Shown here: positions 18,739 to 27,353 of the stretch, piece after piece
How positions within the stretch are numbered: the stretch's first letter is position 1
Layout of the letters: the number at the start of each line of letters is the position of its first letter
Assembly: GCA_022823505.1 (NCBI GenBank)
Contig: JAJEIA010000022.1
Location: 1-64,000 of the forward strand
DNA length: 64,000 nt
Origin: Dehalococcoidia bacterium
GTDB taxonomy: Bacteria > Chloroflexota > Dehalococcoidia > Lucifugimonadales > UBA3495
Direction: 5' to 3'
Notes under the pieces: model-generated
Seen by the model: the letters and a program-made list of their open reading frames with translations, nothing else
Told to the model about the DNA's origin: nothing
Databases searched by the model: none
Made by a program: the position numbers and the translations under genes

Positions 18739-19659
18739 ATGCAACGGTACATCATTATGCGTATCCTCCAGGCTATCTTGGTCCTGGCGGTAGTCAGCGT
18801 AATTGCTTTCGCCCTGGGCCACGCCGGCGGCAACCCCCTGGACGCCATTCTGCCGGACGACGCCGATGCCCAGGTGCGGGCAGACCTGGAGGAATTCTGG
18901 GGCATCAACAAGCCGTTGCACGAACAGTACTTCACCTACGTGTGGAACGCGGTACGGGGCGACTTCGGCGATTCATTCAAGTACCCCAATTTCACCGTAG
19001 CCGAACTGATCAGAGACCGATTCGTTGCCACCATCCAGTTAGCCGGGGCCGGGATACTGGTGGCAGTGGTCATCGGATTACCCGTTGGGGTACTGACGGC
19101 TACCTACCGGGACACGATCTTCGACTGGACGGGCAAGGTGGTGGCCCTCCTGGGACAATCGCTGCCCGTTTTTTGGCTCGGCATCGTCCTGATGTGGATC
19201 TTTGCAGTGCAGTTGGACTGGTTCCCGACCTCAGGAAAGGGTGGAATCCGGAACCTGATTTTGCCCGCCGTTGCCATCGGATGGTTCCAGGTGGCCGCGA
19301 TGCTCCGTCTGGTCCGGTCGTCCATGCTGGACGTGCTGGATAGCGAGTACGTGAAGCTGGCACGGATCAAAGGCTTGCCCGAGCGGAAGATAATCTGGAA
19401 GCACTGCCTGCGGAACGCCGCCATCGCCCCGTTGACCTACTTCGCCATCACGCTGGGATCGCTGATGGTGGGCTCCGTTTCCATCGAAACGGTGTTCCAG
19501 TGGCCCGGCTTGGGGTTCCTGCTGTTCAACGCGGCGCGGTCCAGCGATTACGCTCTGTTGCAGGGCATAATGCTCACCTTCACCACCATCTACATCGTGG
19601 CCAACCTCTTGGTGGACATAGCCTATGCCTACCTCGACCCGCGCATACGGTACAACTGA
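18739..19659 (+). CDS. ABC transporter permease, DppB-like
   Basis: 306-residue inner-membrane permease of the dipeptide/nickel type. About six helices are seen. An initial segment (MQRYIIMRILQAILVLAVVS) is followed by a long outside loop. The EAA cytoplasmic loop is at about 205-225 (YVKLARIKGLPERKIIWKHC). The closing helix has the family ending AYAYLDPRIRYN. AGGAG lies 7 nt before the ATG. It pairs with the next gene to form the membrane channel fed by the 16804-18621 binding protein. ATPase subunits are missing from the neighbourhood and must be supplied from elsewhere. Confidence 0.93.
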   Translation: MQRYIIMRILQAILVLAVVSVIAFALGHAGGNPLDAILPDDADAQVRADLEEFWGINKPLHEQYFTYVWNAVRGDFGDSFKYPNFTVAELIRDRFVATIQLAGAGILVAVVIGLPVGVLTATYRDTIFDWTGKVVALLGQSLPVFWLGIVLMWIFAVQLDWFPTSGKGGIRNLILPAVAIGWFQVAAMLRLVRSSMLDVLDSEYVKLARIKGLPERKIIWKHCLRNAAIAPLTYFAITLGSLMVGSVSIETVFQWPGLGFLLFNAARSSDYALLQGIMLTFTTIYIVANLLVDIAYAYLDPRIRYN

Positions 19660-19689
19660 CGCCACCAGGTCTAAGAGAGGACAACAGCT

Positions 19690-20568
19690 ATGGCCATAGC
19701 ACTGCCAGAACTCAGCAGCCCACGTCCGCCATCCCGAATAGGCCACTATGCGAGGGAAGTGTTCCGCTACCCGGTCATTCCGGTGGCCGTCCTGGTGATA
19801 GTCCTGCTCATTCCTGCCCTCGGCGCCCACTGGCTTGCTCCGTACGACCCGCTGAAAGGCGACATGAAGAATCGCTTCGCTGAACCCTCGGCGCAGCACT
19901 GGTTCGGCACGGATGACATCGGGCGGGACGTACTCAGCCGGGTCATGCATGGGGCCCGCGTGTCGCTGTTGGTGGCCAGCGTGGCAATACTGATATCGGG
20001 GATAATCGGCACCTCTTTCGGTATCGTGTCCGCTTTTTACGGCGGCTGGGCGGATAACCTGATGATGCGCCTGGTGGACATCTCATTATCCCTGCCCATC
20101 ATCGTGGTGGCGATTGTGGTCGCCGCGATGGCGGGACCCAGCATGAAAATATTGATCGCGGTGCTGGTTTTGAGCCAATGGTCCCGCTATGCTCGGCTGG
20201 TTCGCGGCGAAGCGCTGACCATACGGGCGCAGGACTACATCTCCCGAGCCCGGGTGGCCGGTGCGTCCAATCAGCGGATCATGTTCCGGTACATCTTCCC
20301 GAACATCGTGAACACCATAGTGGTGCTGGCCACCCTCCAGGTGGGTTTCGTCATCGTGCTGGAGGCGACGCTGAGCTTCCTGGGCGCCGGCATCTCCCGG
20401 CCCACGCCGGCCTGGGGCGTGATGGTGGCCGACGGACGGTCGTTCGTGACCGACGCCTGGTGGCTATCCTTCTTCCCCGGCTTGGCCATCCTGCTCACGG
20501 TTCTGTCCATGAACCTCCTGGGCGACTGGCTGCGGGACAAGCTGGACCCGAAGCAGCGGAATCTGTAG
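19690..20568 (+). CDS. ABC transporter permease, DppC-like
   Basis: 292-residue second permease of the family-5 importer. The N-terminal cytoplasmic stretch precedes TM1 (FRYPVIPVAVLVIVLLIPAL). The periplasmic loop has GTDDIGRDVLSRVMHGARVS, typical of DppC/OppC. The EAA loop is AQDYISRARVAGASNQRIMF (about 180-200). The C-terminus NLLGDWLRDKLDPK is also typical. It starts 30 nt after the DppB-like stop with AGAGAGGA upstream. A strong hairpin at 20627-20657 probably ends the operon, so no ATPase gene follows. Confidence 0.93.
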   Translation: MAIALPELSSPRPPSRIGHYAREVFRYPVIPVAVLVIVLLIPALGAHWLAPYDPLKGDMKNRFAEPSAQHWFGTDDIGRDVLSRVMHGARVSLLVASVAILISGIIGTSFGIVSAFYGGWADNLMMRLVDISLSLPIIVVAIVVAAMAGPSMKILIAVLVLSQWSRYARLVRGEALTIRAQDYISRARVAGASNQRIMFRYIFPNIVNTIVVLATLQVGFVIVLEATLSFLGAGISRPTPAWGVMVADGRSFVTDAWWLSFFPGLAILLTVLSMNLLGDWLRDKLDPKQRNL

Positions 20569-20626
20569 CTGTCCCGGCGCGGCCATCAGTGAGCCCACTG
20601 TCGATTGAGGCAGTCAGACCATCGAC

Positions 20627-20657
20627 CGGCGCGGGTGCGATATTCGCATCCGCGCCG
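20627..20657 (+). terminator. hairpin terminator of the ABC operon
   Basis: A 14-bp stem, GC-rich with one G-U, closes on the triloop TAT (20641-20643), about 60 nt after the DppC-like stop. The following tract is only weakly T-rich (GTCGTTTG), so termination may be partial or hairpin-only. Confidence 0.55.
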
Positions 20658-20737
20658 TCGTTTGCGCTACGCTCCGCCAACCGGGCCAGGCGCGACCTTG
20701 TTGCCGCAACCCCCGTTGACGCGTTAACCTATCCCCA

Positions 20738-22189
20738 ATGAACGAAGCTACCCAACCCGGTACCGGGTCAAACAGCGCCGCGGTCTGCGGCTGGTGCGGG
20801 GCCGAAGGCCAGGAGCCGGGTCAACCCTGCCGGGAATGCGACCGCACCGTCGCCAACCTTCCCGAGTGGGCCCAGCATGATCCCCGTGGCCGGCGTTGGT
20901 TCACGCGACGGCGGTTGATCCGGATCGGGGTGGCCGCTGTCGTACTCTTCTTCCTGGCGTGGCTGTACTACCCCTTCTTCCCCAACCCGATCAAGCTGCT
21001 GTTCAACTCGCCCAGCACCAAGCTCAGCTCGGCTTCGCTGCCCGACCAGTGGTCCATGGTGGGACGAGACCTCCAGCTCACTCGCCACGTGCCCACGGTG
21101 AGCGGTCAGCCCGAAGGCCAGGTTGCGTGGACTCATGACCTGGGGACTCCCACCCGCGCCGCCCCGATCGTGCACGACGGTGTGGTTTACGTGGGCGGAT
21201 TTTTCAAGATAGTCGCTCTGGACGCCTCGACAGGTGATCAGATCTGGGAAGTGAGCGTCCCCAGCCCCCTGGACCATTCGGTTGCCCTGGCCGGCGACCT
21301 GCTCTACGTGGGGCTGACCGACCACCGGGTCATCGCCGTGGACCGCAACACCCAGCAGTTCCGGTGGACGGTCAAAACCGGCGGGCAAATCGCATCCTCG
21401 CCAATCGTGGCCGACGGCATCGTCTACGTGGGGTCGGGGGACAATGCGCTCTACGCCCTGGACGCGGCCAGCGGAGAGGTCTTGTGGCGGGAGGACATCG
21501 TGGGTGAGGTCCGCGCGGCGCCGGCCGTCAACGACGGGCACGTTTACGCCGCGGACAACCTCGGCAATCTCTACGTTTTCGACGCAAGGACCGGCCAGAG
21601 CAAGTTGCGCTTCCGCACCGAAGGGACCACCAAGGCGTCCCCGGCCATTGCCAACGGGCTGGCGTACTTCCCGTCCGGTGGACAGTTGCACGCCGTGGAT
21701 GCCGACGCCCGGGAAATCGCCGGTGAGTACCAGTTCAAGCTGGTCTGGAAGCAGTTCTGGGACTGGAAGGTTCCGGGCGTGCCGCGACCGCCGGTGCAAA
21801 AGGGAAAGATGTGGCTGTTTGATCCCGATTTCGCCTTCGATCGCGCCACCGGACGCTGGTCCACGACCGGCCTGTTGGCAACCCCATCCGCCACGGCCGA
21901 CGGGGTGTACGCGGGTAGCTTCAAGGGTGGCTTCTACGGGGCCGATGCGCTTTCCGGCGCCGAGACGTGGCGGTTCGAGGCCGACGGCGCGATATTCGGG
22001 TCGCCGGTGGTGGTGGAAGACCGCGTCTACTTTGGGACCGACGCCGGCAGCCTTTATGCTCTCAACCGGACCGACGGTGAACTGATCTGGAGACTCCCGT
22101 TGGGAGCGCCGGCGGAGATTTCCCCGGTGTTCGCCGGCGGGCGGATCTACGTCAGGACCAGCGACGGCCAATTGCACGCCGTCGAGTGA
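20738..22189 (+). CDS. membrane-anchored PQQ-like beta-propeller with N-terminal zinc ribbon
   Basis: 483 residues. The cytoplasmic N-terminus has two Cys pairs (CGWCG at about 18-21 and CREC at about 31-34), which look like a small zinc ribbon. One transmembrane helix follows at about 66-84. An outside domain of PQQ/pyrrolo-quinoline-type propeller repeats (about 105-480) has units such as GVVYVGSGDNALYALDAASG and VWRF/LWR blade ends. This is the BamB-like or PQQ-binding-like fold. The catalytic set of true quinoprotein dehydrogenases is not evident, so it is more likely a scaffold or sensor. The ATG at 20738 has no clear Shine-Dalgarno. It stands alone after the ABC terminator. Confidence 0.8.
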   Translation: MNEATQPGTGSNSAAVCGWCGAEGQEPGQPCRECDRTVANLPEWAQHDPRGRRWFTRRRLIRIGVAAVVLFFLAWLYYPFFPNPIKLLFNSPSTKLSSASLPDQWSMVGRDLQLTRHVPTVSGQPEGQVAWTHDLGTPTRAAPIVHDGVVYVGGFFKIVALDASTGDQIWEVSVPSPLDHSVALAGDLLYVGLTDHRVIAVDRNTQQFRWTVKTGGQIASSPIVADGIVYVGSGDNALYALDAASGEVLWREDIVGEVRAAPAVNDGHVYAADNLGNLYVFDARTGQSKLRFRTEGTTKASPAIANGLAYFPSGGQLHAVDADAREIAGEYQFKLVWKQFWDWKVPGVPRPPVQKGKMWLFDPDFAFDRATGRWSTTGLLATPSATADGVYAGSFKGGFYGADALSGAETWRFEADGAIFGSPVVVEDRVYFGTDAGSLYALNRTDGELIWRLPLGAPAEISPVFAGGRIYVRTSDGQLHAVE

Positions 22190-22275
22190 CCGGGACGTCG
22201 GCCCGATCTGGTAAAGCGCGCCGTCGCGTTGCCGCTGGCGTCAGGTCGCGCCGCTGGCGATGTCGGCGACTTGAC

Positions 22276-23805
22276 CTATCTGCCGTCTTTGATGAAGTCG
22301 GCAGCCCGCTCGGCCATCATGATGATGGTGGCGTTGGTGTTGGCCCGAACTATATCCGGCATCACGGCGGCGTCGACCACGCGGAGATTCTGCAGGCCGT
22401 GCACCCGGCAATACTGGTCCACCACGGACGTCGGATCCGCCGCCGGACCCATCTTGCAGGTGACCGAGGTGTGACCGGCGATGCCGGCGTTCTGTTGCAG
22501 CCAGGCATCCAGGGACGCGTCGTCGGCCAAGTCCGAATCGGCGGGCGACAGGCGTTCCGCCAGCAGGTCGCCAAAGGCCGGGTGCTCGAAGATACGCACC
22601 GTTCGGCGCACCGCGTCACGGAACCGGGCGGTGTCCCTGGGATCGCTGAGAAACCGGAAGTCCAGGTCCGGTTGCTCCGTTACGTCGCCGGACACGAGCG
22701 TCAGCAAGCCCTCGCTGTAGGGGTACTCCAGGCGACACCCGACGCGGATGTTGGGCGCTTCCCGGCTCTCGGGATACGACGTGGTGGGTTGAACCTGGAT
22801 ATCGTTGCGTTCTGATGATCCCTGTGCGGTGAACCGCAACCCCACCTGGTTGCGGGGCGCATCCGGGGCCAGGTGATGGTCAGGCTGAGACCGGAACACG
22901 ATGGACACCGAGGGGTGGTTCTTCATGCTTCGACCGACCCCAGGCAGGTCGTGAACCGGTTCGATGCCCAACGGGCGCAATTGGTCGGACGCGCCGACCC
23001 CCGACAGCAGCAGCAGTTGCGGCGAGGCGATCGCTCCGGCGGCGAGCAGGATCTCGTCGCCTTCAACGACGAACACCTCTCCTCCGCTTTCCACCTCCAC
23101 CCCGGTGGCGCGCTTGCCATCAAACACGATCCGCCGGGCGACCACATTAGCCCGGATGGTCAGGTTGAGGCGGTGCCGGCAGGCATCCAGGTACGTGATG
23201 GCGGTGCTCATGCGCACGCCGCCCGGGTTGTTCAGGGGCACCTGTCCCACGCCCGTGGCATCGGGGTGGTTCATGTCGGGGTCGTCGGGGAACCCGAGGT
23301 CCCGGCAGGCCTGGTAGAAGGCGGCGTGCAGGGGCAGCCAGTCCTCGCGGGCGTGTCGCCACACGGGAATCGGGCCGTCGGTTCCGTGAAAGTCGTCCCT
23401 GACGTCCGCGTCGTTTTCCAGCCGGCGGAAATATGGCAGCGTCTTCTGGTAGCTCCACTCGTCGTTGCCCGCCGCGGCCCATCCATCGAAATCCTCGGGG
23501 GCTCCGCGCAGGAGAATCTGGTGGTTGATGGCGCTGCTCCCGCCGGTGACCTTGCCGCGAGCGACGTGCAACGGCCTCGCCTGCTGTGCGGTGGACCTGC
23601 CGACCAGCGACCAGTTGTGCGCCGCGCCCTCCTCGGAGGCGGCCTGGTTCATGTCGTATTTCAATTCGTCTGGCAGTTGGTCCGCACCGGGGTAGTCAGG
23701 CCCAGCCTCCAGCAGCAGCACCGACCGGCCGGGGTCTTCGGACAACCGGTTGGCCAGGACGCACCCGGCCGACCCCGCTCCCACTATGATCACGTCATAT
23801 TTCAT
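22276..23805 (-). CDS. GMC family FAD-dependent oxidoreductase
   Basis: 509-residue glucose-methanol-choline oxidoreductase, choline-dehydrogenase-like branch. The FAD Rossmann motif VGAGSAGCVLANRL lies at 8-21, with the acidic strand end LLLEAGPD at about 31-38. The GMC signature regions are GKVTGGSSAINHQIL (about 84-98) and the GAIASPQLLLLSGVG motif (about 260). The active-site region AGHTSVTCKMG (about 430) and C-terminal ANTNATIIMMAERAADFI close the FAD site. Substrates are primary or secondary alcohols. It starts with ATG 17 nt after the stop of the amidohydrolase at 23823, and the two are probably co-transcribed. Confidence 0.93.
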   Translation of the reverse strand: MKYDVIIVGAGSAGCVLANRLSEDPGRSVLLLEAGPDYPGADQLPDELKYDMNQAASEEGAAHNWSLVGRSTAQQARPLHVARGKVTGGSSAINHQILLRGAPEDFDGWAAAGNDEWSYQKTLPYFRRLENDADVRDDFHGTDGPIPVWRHAREDWLPLHAAFYQACRDLGFPDDPDMNHPDATGVGQVPLNNPGGVRMSTAITYLDACRHRLNLTIRANVVARRIVFDGKRATGVEVESGGEVFVVEGDEILLAAGAIASPQLLLLSGVGASDQLRPLGIEPVHDLPGVGRSMKNHPSVSIVFRSQPDHHLAPDAPRNQVGLRFTAQGSSERNDIQVQPTTSYPESREAPNIRVGCRLEYPYSEGLLTLVSGDVTEQPDLDFRFLSDPRDTARFRDAVRRTVRIFEHPAFGDLLAERLSPADSDLADDASLDAWLQQNAGIAGHTSVTCKMGPAADPTSVVDQYCRVHGLQNLRVVDAAVMPDIVRANTNATIIMMAERAADFIKDGR

Positions 23806-23822
23806 GCCGTCGTGTCCTCGAG

Positions 23823-24839
23823 TTACGCGTCGATGCGGTACACCCGGACCGCCGTGTCATGGAGCAGGTTCGCCCGCTCGCTGTCGCTGTAGGGCCGGGA
23901 AAGCCGCTTGAACGCGTTGTACATCACGTTGTACGAGAAGGAGACCTTGTCCGGCGGGAAGTTGCTCTCAAACATGCAGCGATCCGGACCGAACTGCTCA
24001 ATGCAGTGGGTCATCCACGGGGTCATGGCCTCGGCCAGTTCCTCGGATCCGATGGGCTCGGCGCGCGCCTGCCAGCCGAAACCCCACCGTGGCATTCCCA
24101 ACCCGCCCAGCTTGCAGGTGACGTTGGGGCACTCGGCCACCGCCCGGATGCCGTCGCGCCAGGCCGGTATGACCTCGTCATCCTTGCCGGCATAGATGCC
24201 GGTGCGACTGACCCCGCCCACGTGATTGAGGATTATCGACACCTCGGGTACGGCCCGGGCGAATTCAGCGACTTCGTTGAGCTGCGGAAAGGACAGCATG
24301 ATGTCCAGCGACAGGCCCATGCGGGCCAGCACGCGGGCGCCGGCGCGGAAGGTGTCGTTGGCGAGTATGCCGGGAATCTCGCGGTTCTCGATGGACGGGT
24401 CGGGGCTCCAGGTCACGTTGTGCCGGATGCCCTTGAACCGGTTGGGGCTTGCGGCCTGCAGGGCTTCCAGCACCCTGGCCACGTCGTCACCGAGCTTGAG
24501 GTCGGCGTGTCCCACGATGGCAGCTGCGGCTCTGGCCTCGCCGTAGGTGCCGCTGGCGCTGGCCGCCGCCAACCCCTGCACGAATTCCACCTCGCCCACC
24601 GGCCGCATCTCCTCCGGGCCCTCGGCCCGATACATGGACCGGGCTTCCACGAAAACGGTGGACCGCACGTTGTGGCCGGAATCTAGGTCGGCCATCAGTT
24701 CGTGGAGCAGATAGCGCTGGTAGGGGATGCTCTGCAGCCGCCCGTCCCAGAAGTGGTGGTGCGGGTCGCACAGCGGGATTTCGGGCTCGATCGGGTCTTC
24801 CTGTGTCAGGGCCAGCCAATCGTTATTTCCAAAAGGCAC
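23823..24839 (-). CDS. amidohydrolase family protein
   Basis: 338-residue TIM-barrel hydrolase of the amidohydrolase-2 (lactonase/decarboxylase) type. The N-terminal metal motif is CDPHHHFWDG (His26-28). Later blocks are KGIRHNVTW (about 135), LNHVGG (about 195) and the C-terminal FESNFPPDKVSFSY. The start codon is GTG at 24839, supported by GGAGGG (24846-24851 on the plus strand) 6-7 nt upstream. It is the upstream member of a pair with the GMC oxidoreductase, which suggests sequential oxidation and ring or lactone hydrolysis of one substrate; the substrate is unknown. Confidence 0.88.
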   Translation of the reverse strand: MPFGNNDWLALTQEDPIEPEIPLCDPHHHFWDGRLQSIPYQRYLLHELMADLDSGHNVRSTVFVEARSMYRAEGPEEMRPVGEVEFVQGLAAASASGTYGEARAAAAIVGHADLKLGDDVARVLEALQAASPNRFKGIRHNVTWSPDPSIENREIPGILANDTFRAGARVLARMGLSLDIMLSFPQLNEVAEFARAVPEVSIILNHVGGVSRTGIYAGKDDEVIPAWRDGIRAVAECPNVTCKLGGLGMPRWGFGWQARAEPIGSEELAEAMTPWMTHCIEQFGPDRCMFESNFPPDKVSFSYNVMYNAFKRLSRPYSDSERANLLHDTAVRVYRIDA

Positions 24840-24919
24840 GTCAATCCCTCCATCTCCGGGTGATTCGGGCCAATGATACCACCCATGCGGAACGACACGG
24901 CGGCGCTCATGTGCAAATC

Positions 24920-25028
24920 GTCAGAATCATGATTTACCGGATTTCAGGATTTGGCAGTACGACGAGAGCTCCATCACAGAACGGTCCCGATCCCGATGAT
25001 CTCCCAACATGAACATCCCGATCCTGAC
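24920..25028. repeat. palindromic dispersed repeat, copy C
   Basis: About 109 bp bounded by GTCAGAATCATGATTT and a terminal ATCCTGAC. It shares TTTACCGGATTTCAGGATTT (in reverse) with copy A at 37-128 and is related to copy B at 36843-36952. It fills most of the gap between the channel gene and the amidohydrolase gene. No gene is seen in it. Confidence 0.55.
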
Positions 25029-25069
25029 GCTTCCCCGCCGCAAACCTGGTACCCGCGAGTACAGCGACG

Positions 25070-25900
25070 CTAACGATGCTGCTCGTCCTCGCCATCGTGC
25101 AGGTTCAATCGTTCTTCCAGCCGCTTGAGCGTCTCCTGGGTTGCTCGCAACTCGCGCATGAGCTCTTGCCGGGAGACCGGTTCGAGGCCTTCCTGCAGTT
25201 GACCTCGCTTCGTGTCGTCCAGGCTGTTGATGATGATGGCGATGAACAGGTTGATCACCACGAAGGTGCCCACCACCACGAAGCTGACGAAATATACCCA
25301 CGCGTACGAATGCTGCTGCATCGCCGTGTCCATGACGTCGGTCCAGCCGTCCAGCGTGATGATGTTGAACAGGGTGAGGAGTGAAATCGCCAGGCTTCCC
25401 CAGTGCTCGGGATCGTGCGCGTGGAAAAGATGGAAGCCCATGATGGCGTAGATGTAGACCACGATGCTCATCAGCATGATGACGTGCCCCACGCTGGGGA
25501 TGGAACGCACCAGCGCCGCCACGATGAGCCTGAGGTCGCGTATCGCCGAGATCAGGCGCACCACGCGGAGCAGGCGCGCCAGCCGGGCAATCATCGCGAA
25601 CTGCCCGGTGGCCGGAATCAGGGCGAAGACGATCACCGCGAAATCGAAGATGTTCCATCCGTCCCGGAAATAATCCTGCATACGCGGCCACAGCGCCACC
25701 ATCTTGAGAATGGCTTCGACGATGAAGACCCCCAGGGCGATCTGGTTGCCCAACTCCAGCCAGTGTCCGTAGGCGCCGGCAATGAATGCGGATGTTTCCA
25801 GACCCAGCAGGGCGCCGTTGACGATAATGACGGCGATGATGAAATATTCGAACCAGTTGGAGTTGACCAGGCCAGCCGAGATTTTGACCAGTTGATTCAT
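25070..25900 (-). CDS. voltage-gated cation channel, NaChBac/CavMr-like single domain
   Basis: 276-residue six-helix ion transporter of the bacterial Nav/Cav type, working as a homotetramer. S4 has spaced arginines (RLARLLRVVRLISAIRDLR, about 92-110). The pore helix ends in the selectivity filter TLDGWTD (182-188), where sodium channels usually read TLESW. An S6 helix (VINLFIAIIINSL) follows. The cytoplasmic tail ends in a coiled coil (about 230-265), as in other bacterial tetramers. ATG 25900 is chosen over an in-frame start at 25984 because the protein then begins with the S1 lead-in seen in the family. Asp184 and Gly185 in the filter suggest calcium preference; this is inference. Confidence 0.9.
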   Translation of the reverse strand: MNQLVKISAGLVNSNWFEYFIIAVIIVNGALLGLETSAFIAGAYGHWLELGNQIALGVFIVEAILKMVALWPRMQDYFRDGWNIFDFAVIVFALIPATGQFAMIARLARLLRVVRLISAIRDLRLIVAALVRSIPSVGHVIMLMSIVVYIYAIMGFHLFHAHDPEHWGSLAISLLTLFNIITLDGWTDVMDTAMQQHSYAWVYFVSFVVVGTFVVINLFIAIIINSLDDTKRGQLQEGLEPVSRQELMRELRATQETLKRLEERLNLHDGEDEQHR

Positions 25901-26228
25901 GGGACCGCGCTGCAGCGTTGAAAATCGCACACATTTTACGGCAGTTCGTCCCCGGCACACCGTCTCAGCCCGGGGATATATCACTGGAATGGGTCCGGAT
26001 GGCTCGCCCGGTCAACCGGCGTTCCATCCATCCCTACCTTACGGTGGTACGTCGGCAGGACTCGGGTCTGCCGAACGCTGGCCACGGGATCAGCGCCCAT
26101 CCATCCCCGCCGGTCAACAAGCGGGTAAGCGTCCACTTCACCGCAGAAACTGAGGACCCCCAGTTGGTCTCCCGGGCGGCGAGACCGGTGACGAAGCCAC
26201 AAACTCGCCCCGCACGAACTTCGGAGGA
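25901..26228. other. intergenic gap without a recognised gene
   Basis: 328 bp between the channel start and the pyrE stop, both on the minus strand. A TAAAAT is present on the minus strand about 45 nt before the channel ATG, but no matching -35. Short reading frames here have no family features. Confidence 0.4.
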
Positions 26229-26759
26229 TCAACCGGAGGGTAGTATGGGCTCGCCGTCCTCAATACGCAGCACGAACCGGTAGTCGTAGCCCAGTTCTCG
26301 AATGCGCCGGCCCCCGTCTCCCCGGTCGAACACCGACACAACCTGCCTCACCACCGAACCCGCCTCTTCCACGGCCCGAATGCACCGGATGATCGAGTCG
26401 CCCGTGTAGCACGTGTCGTCCACGATGGCCACCTGATGTTCGAGGTTGCCTTCGATCCGGTTCAGCATCCCGTAGCTTTTCGCTTCCGGCCGCACGTAGA
26501 AACCGGTGCGGGGCACAGCGGATTGGTGCACCACCGCCGTCACCACGGAGATCGCTGCGGTGGCCGGTCCGCCGACGCAGCCCACATCGTCAGCCAGCAG
26601 CTTCCCGATGTATCGCCCAGCCCTGGTGCTGCCCTCGGGGGTTAGCATGAATGCGCGCCCGTTGACGTACCAGTTTGTCGTCTGACCGTCCTCCAGGACG
26701 AAACGCCCTCTGTGGATGTGCGGACGCACAAATTCGGCGATGGCTTGCAGTTCATCCAT
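26229..26759 (-). CDS. pyrE: orotate phosphoribosyltransferase
   Basis: 176-residue type I phosphoribosyltransferase that joins orotate and PRPP to make OMP in pyrimidine synthesis. The PRPP-binding motif is VAIVDDTCYTGDSI (about 113-126), matching the OPRTase VxxVDDxxTTG pattern. The early YVNGR region fits the orotate-binding 'YxDxR/K' hood. GGPATAAISVV (about 63-73) and FYVRPEAKSYG (about 88-98), carrying the conserved Lys, are also in place. It stands alone rather than in a pyr operon. The short length is typical of thermophile or Chloroflexota forms. A related role in purine or other base salvage cannot be excluded by eye. Confidence 0.85.
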   Translation of the reverse strand: MDELQAIAEFVRPHIHRGRFVLEDGQTTNWYVNGRAFMLTPEGSTRAGRYIGKLLADDVGCVGGPATAAISVVTAVVHQSAVPRTGFYVRPEAKSYGMLNRIEGNLEHQVAIVDDTCYTGDSIIRCIRAVEEAGSVVRQVVSVFDRGDGGRRIRELGYDYRFVLRIEDGEPILPSG

Positions 26760-27204
26760 TTTAGATTCAGGTGAGTGAAGAATGCCCGCCTGTCACGCGA
26801 CAGCAGTGGTTCCACGGTGCCCAGGCCGGCGGCAAGTCGATCTGCAACCGTGCTTGCCTGGCTACCAACGCCAACCCGGGAGGTCGGCGCGAACCCATTG
26901 TAAACGATGCAGACCGCGGTTTGATGCACGCATAAATGCCCAGGCAGCCGATCAGGCCCCAGCGTATTGACAAGAAACCAAACTGAACGAGTCACATAAC
27001 CGCATATTTGTGCGATACTGGACAAACATAGGCTTGATACCCAGTTTGTGCTCCGTTTGTTGCGCCTTGGCCGTTGGACGCCGTTCGGAGGGTATCCTCA
27101 GCCTTGTATCAGGAACGGCCAGGATTCGCTCGTGGAAATTAGTTACACATCCGTTACATATACGAAATATTCTCGCAATAATGGTTTGCTTTTCGCAAAT
27201 GGTA
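26760..27204. other. intergenic gap upstream of the GAF/PAS regulator
   Basis: About 445 bp without a recognised gene, noticeably more AT-rich than its neighbours in the second half. It contains a perfect TTGACA near 26967 without a good -10 at the right spacing. It probably holds the divergent control regions of pyrE and the regulator. Confidence 0.4.
27185..27199 (+). promoter_or_regulatory. candidate operator palindrome
   Basis: TTTGC-TTTTC-GCAAA is a perfect 5-bp inverted repeat in the spacer just before the extended -10 of the regulator. It could bind a regulator, perhaps the gene's own winged-helix product. The autoregulation idea is inference. Confidence 0.3.
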
Positions 27205-27213
27205 TGGTATGAT
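27205..27213 (+). promoter_or_regulatory. extended -10 promoter of the regulator
   Basis: TGGTATGAT is an extended -10 (TGn plus TATGAT, 5 of 6). A weak TTGCTT lies 16 nt upstream. It predicts a start near 27220, about 135 nt before the chosen ATG. Confidence 0.5.
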
Positions 27214-27353
27214 GCCGGCAGGCAGACGGTCACATTGCGAGTCATTTGCTGAGGATCCGGGCGGACACTCCTTGCCGGATTCTTCGGTCCGACGGTGTCG
27301 AATCCGCAGACACCGCCTGCGTAACCACGTCACATGCATACTCGTACGGATCA

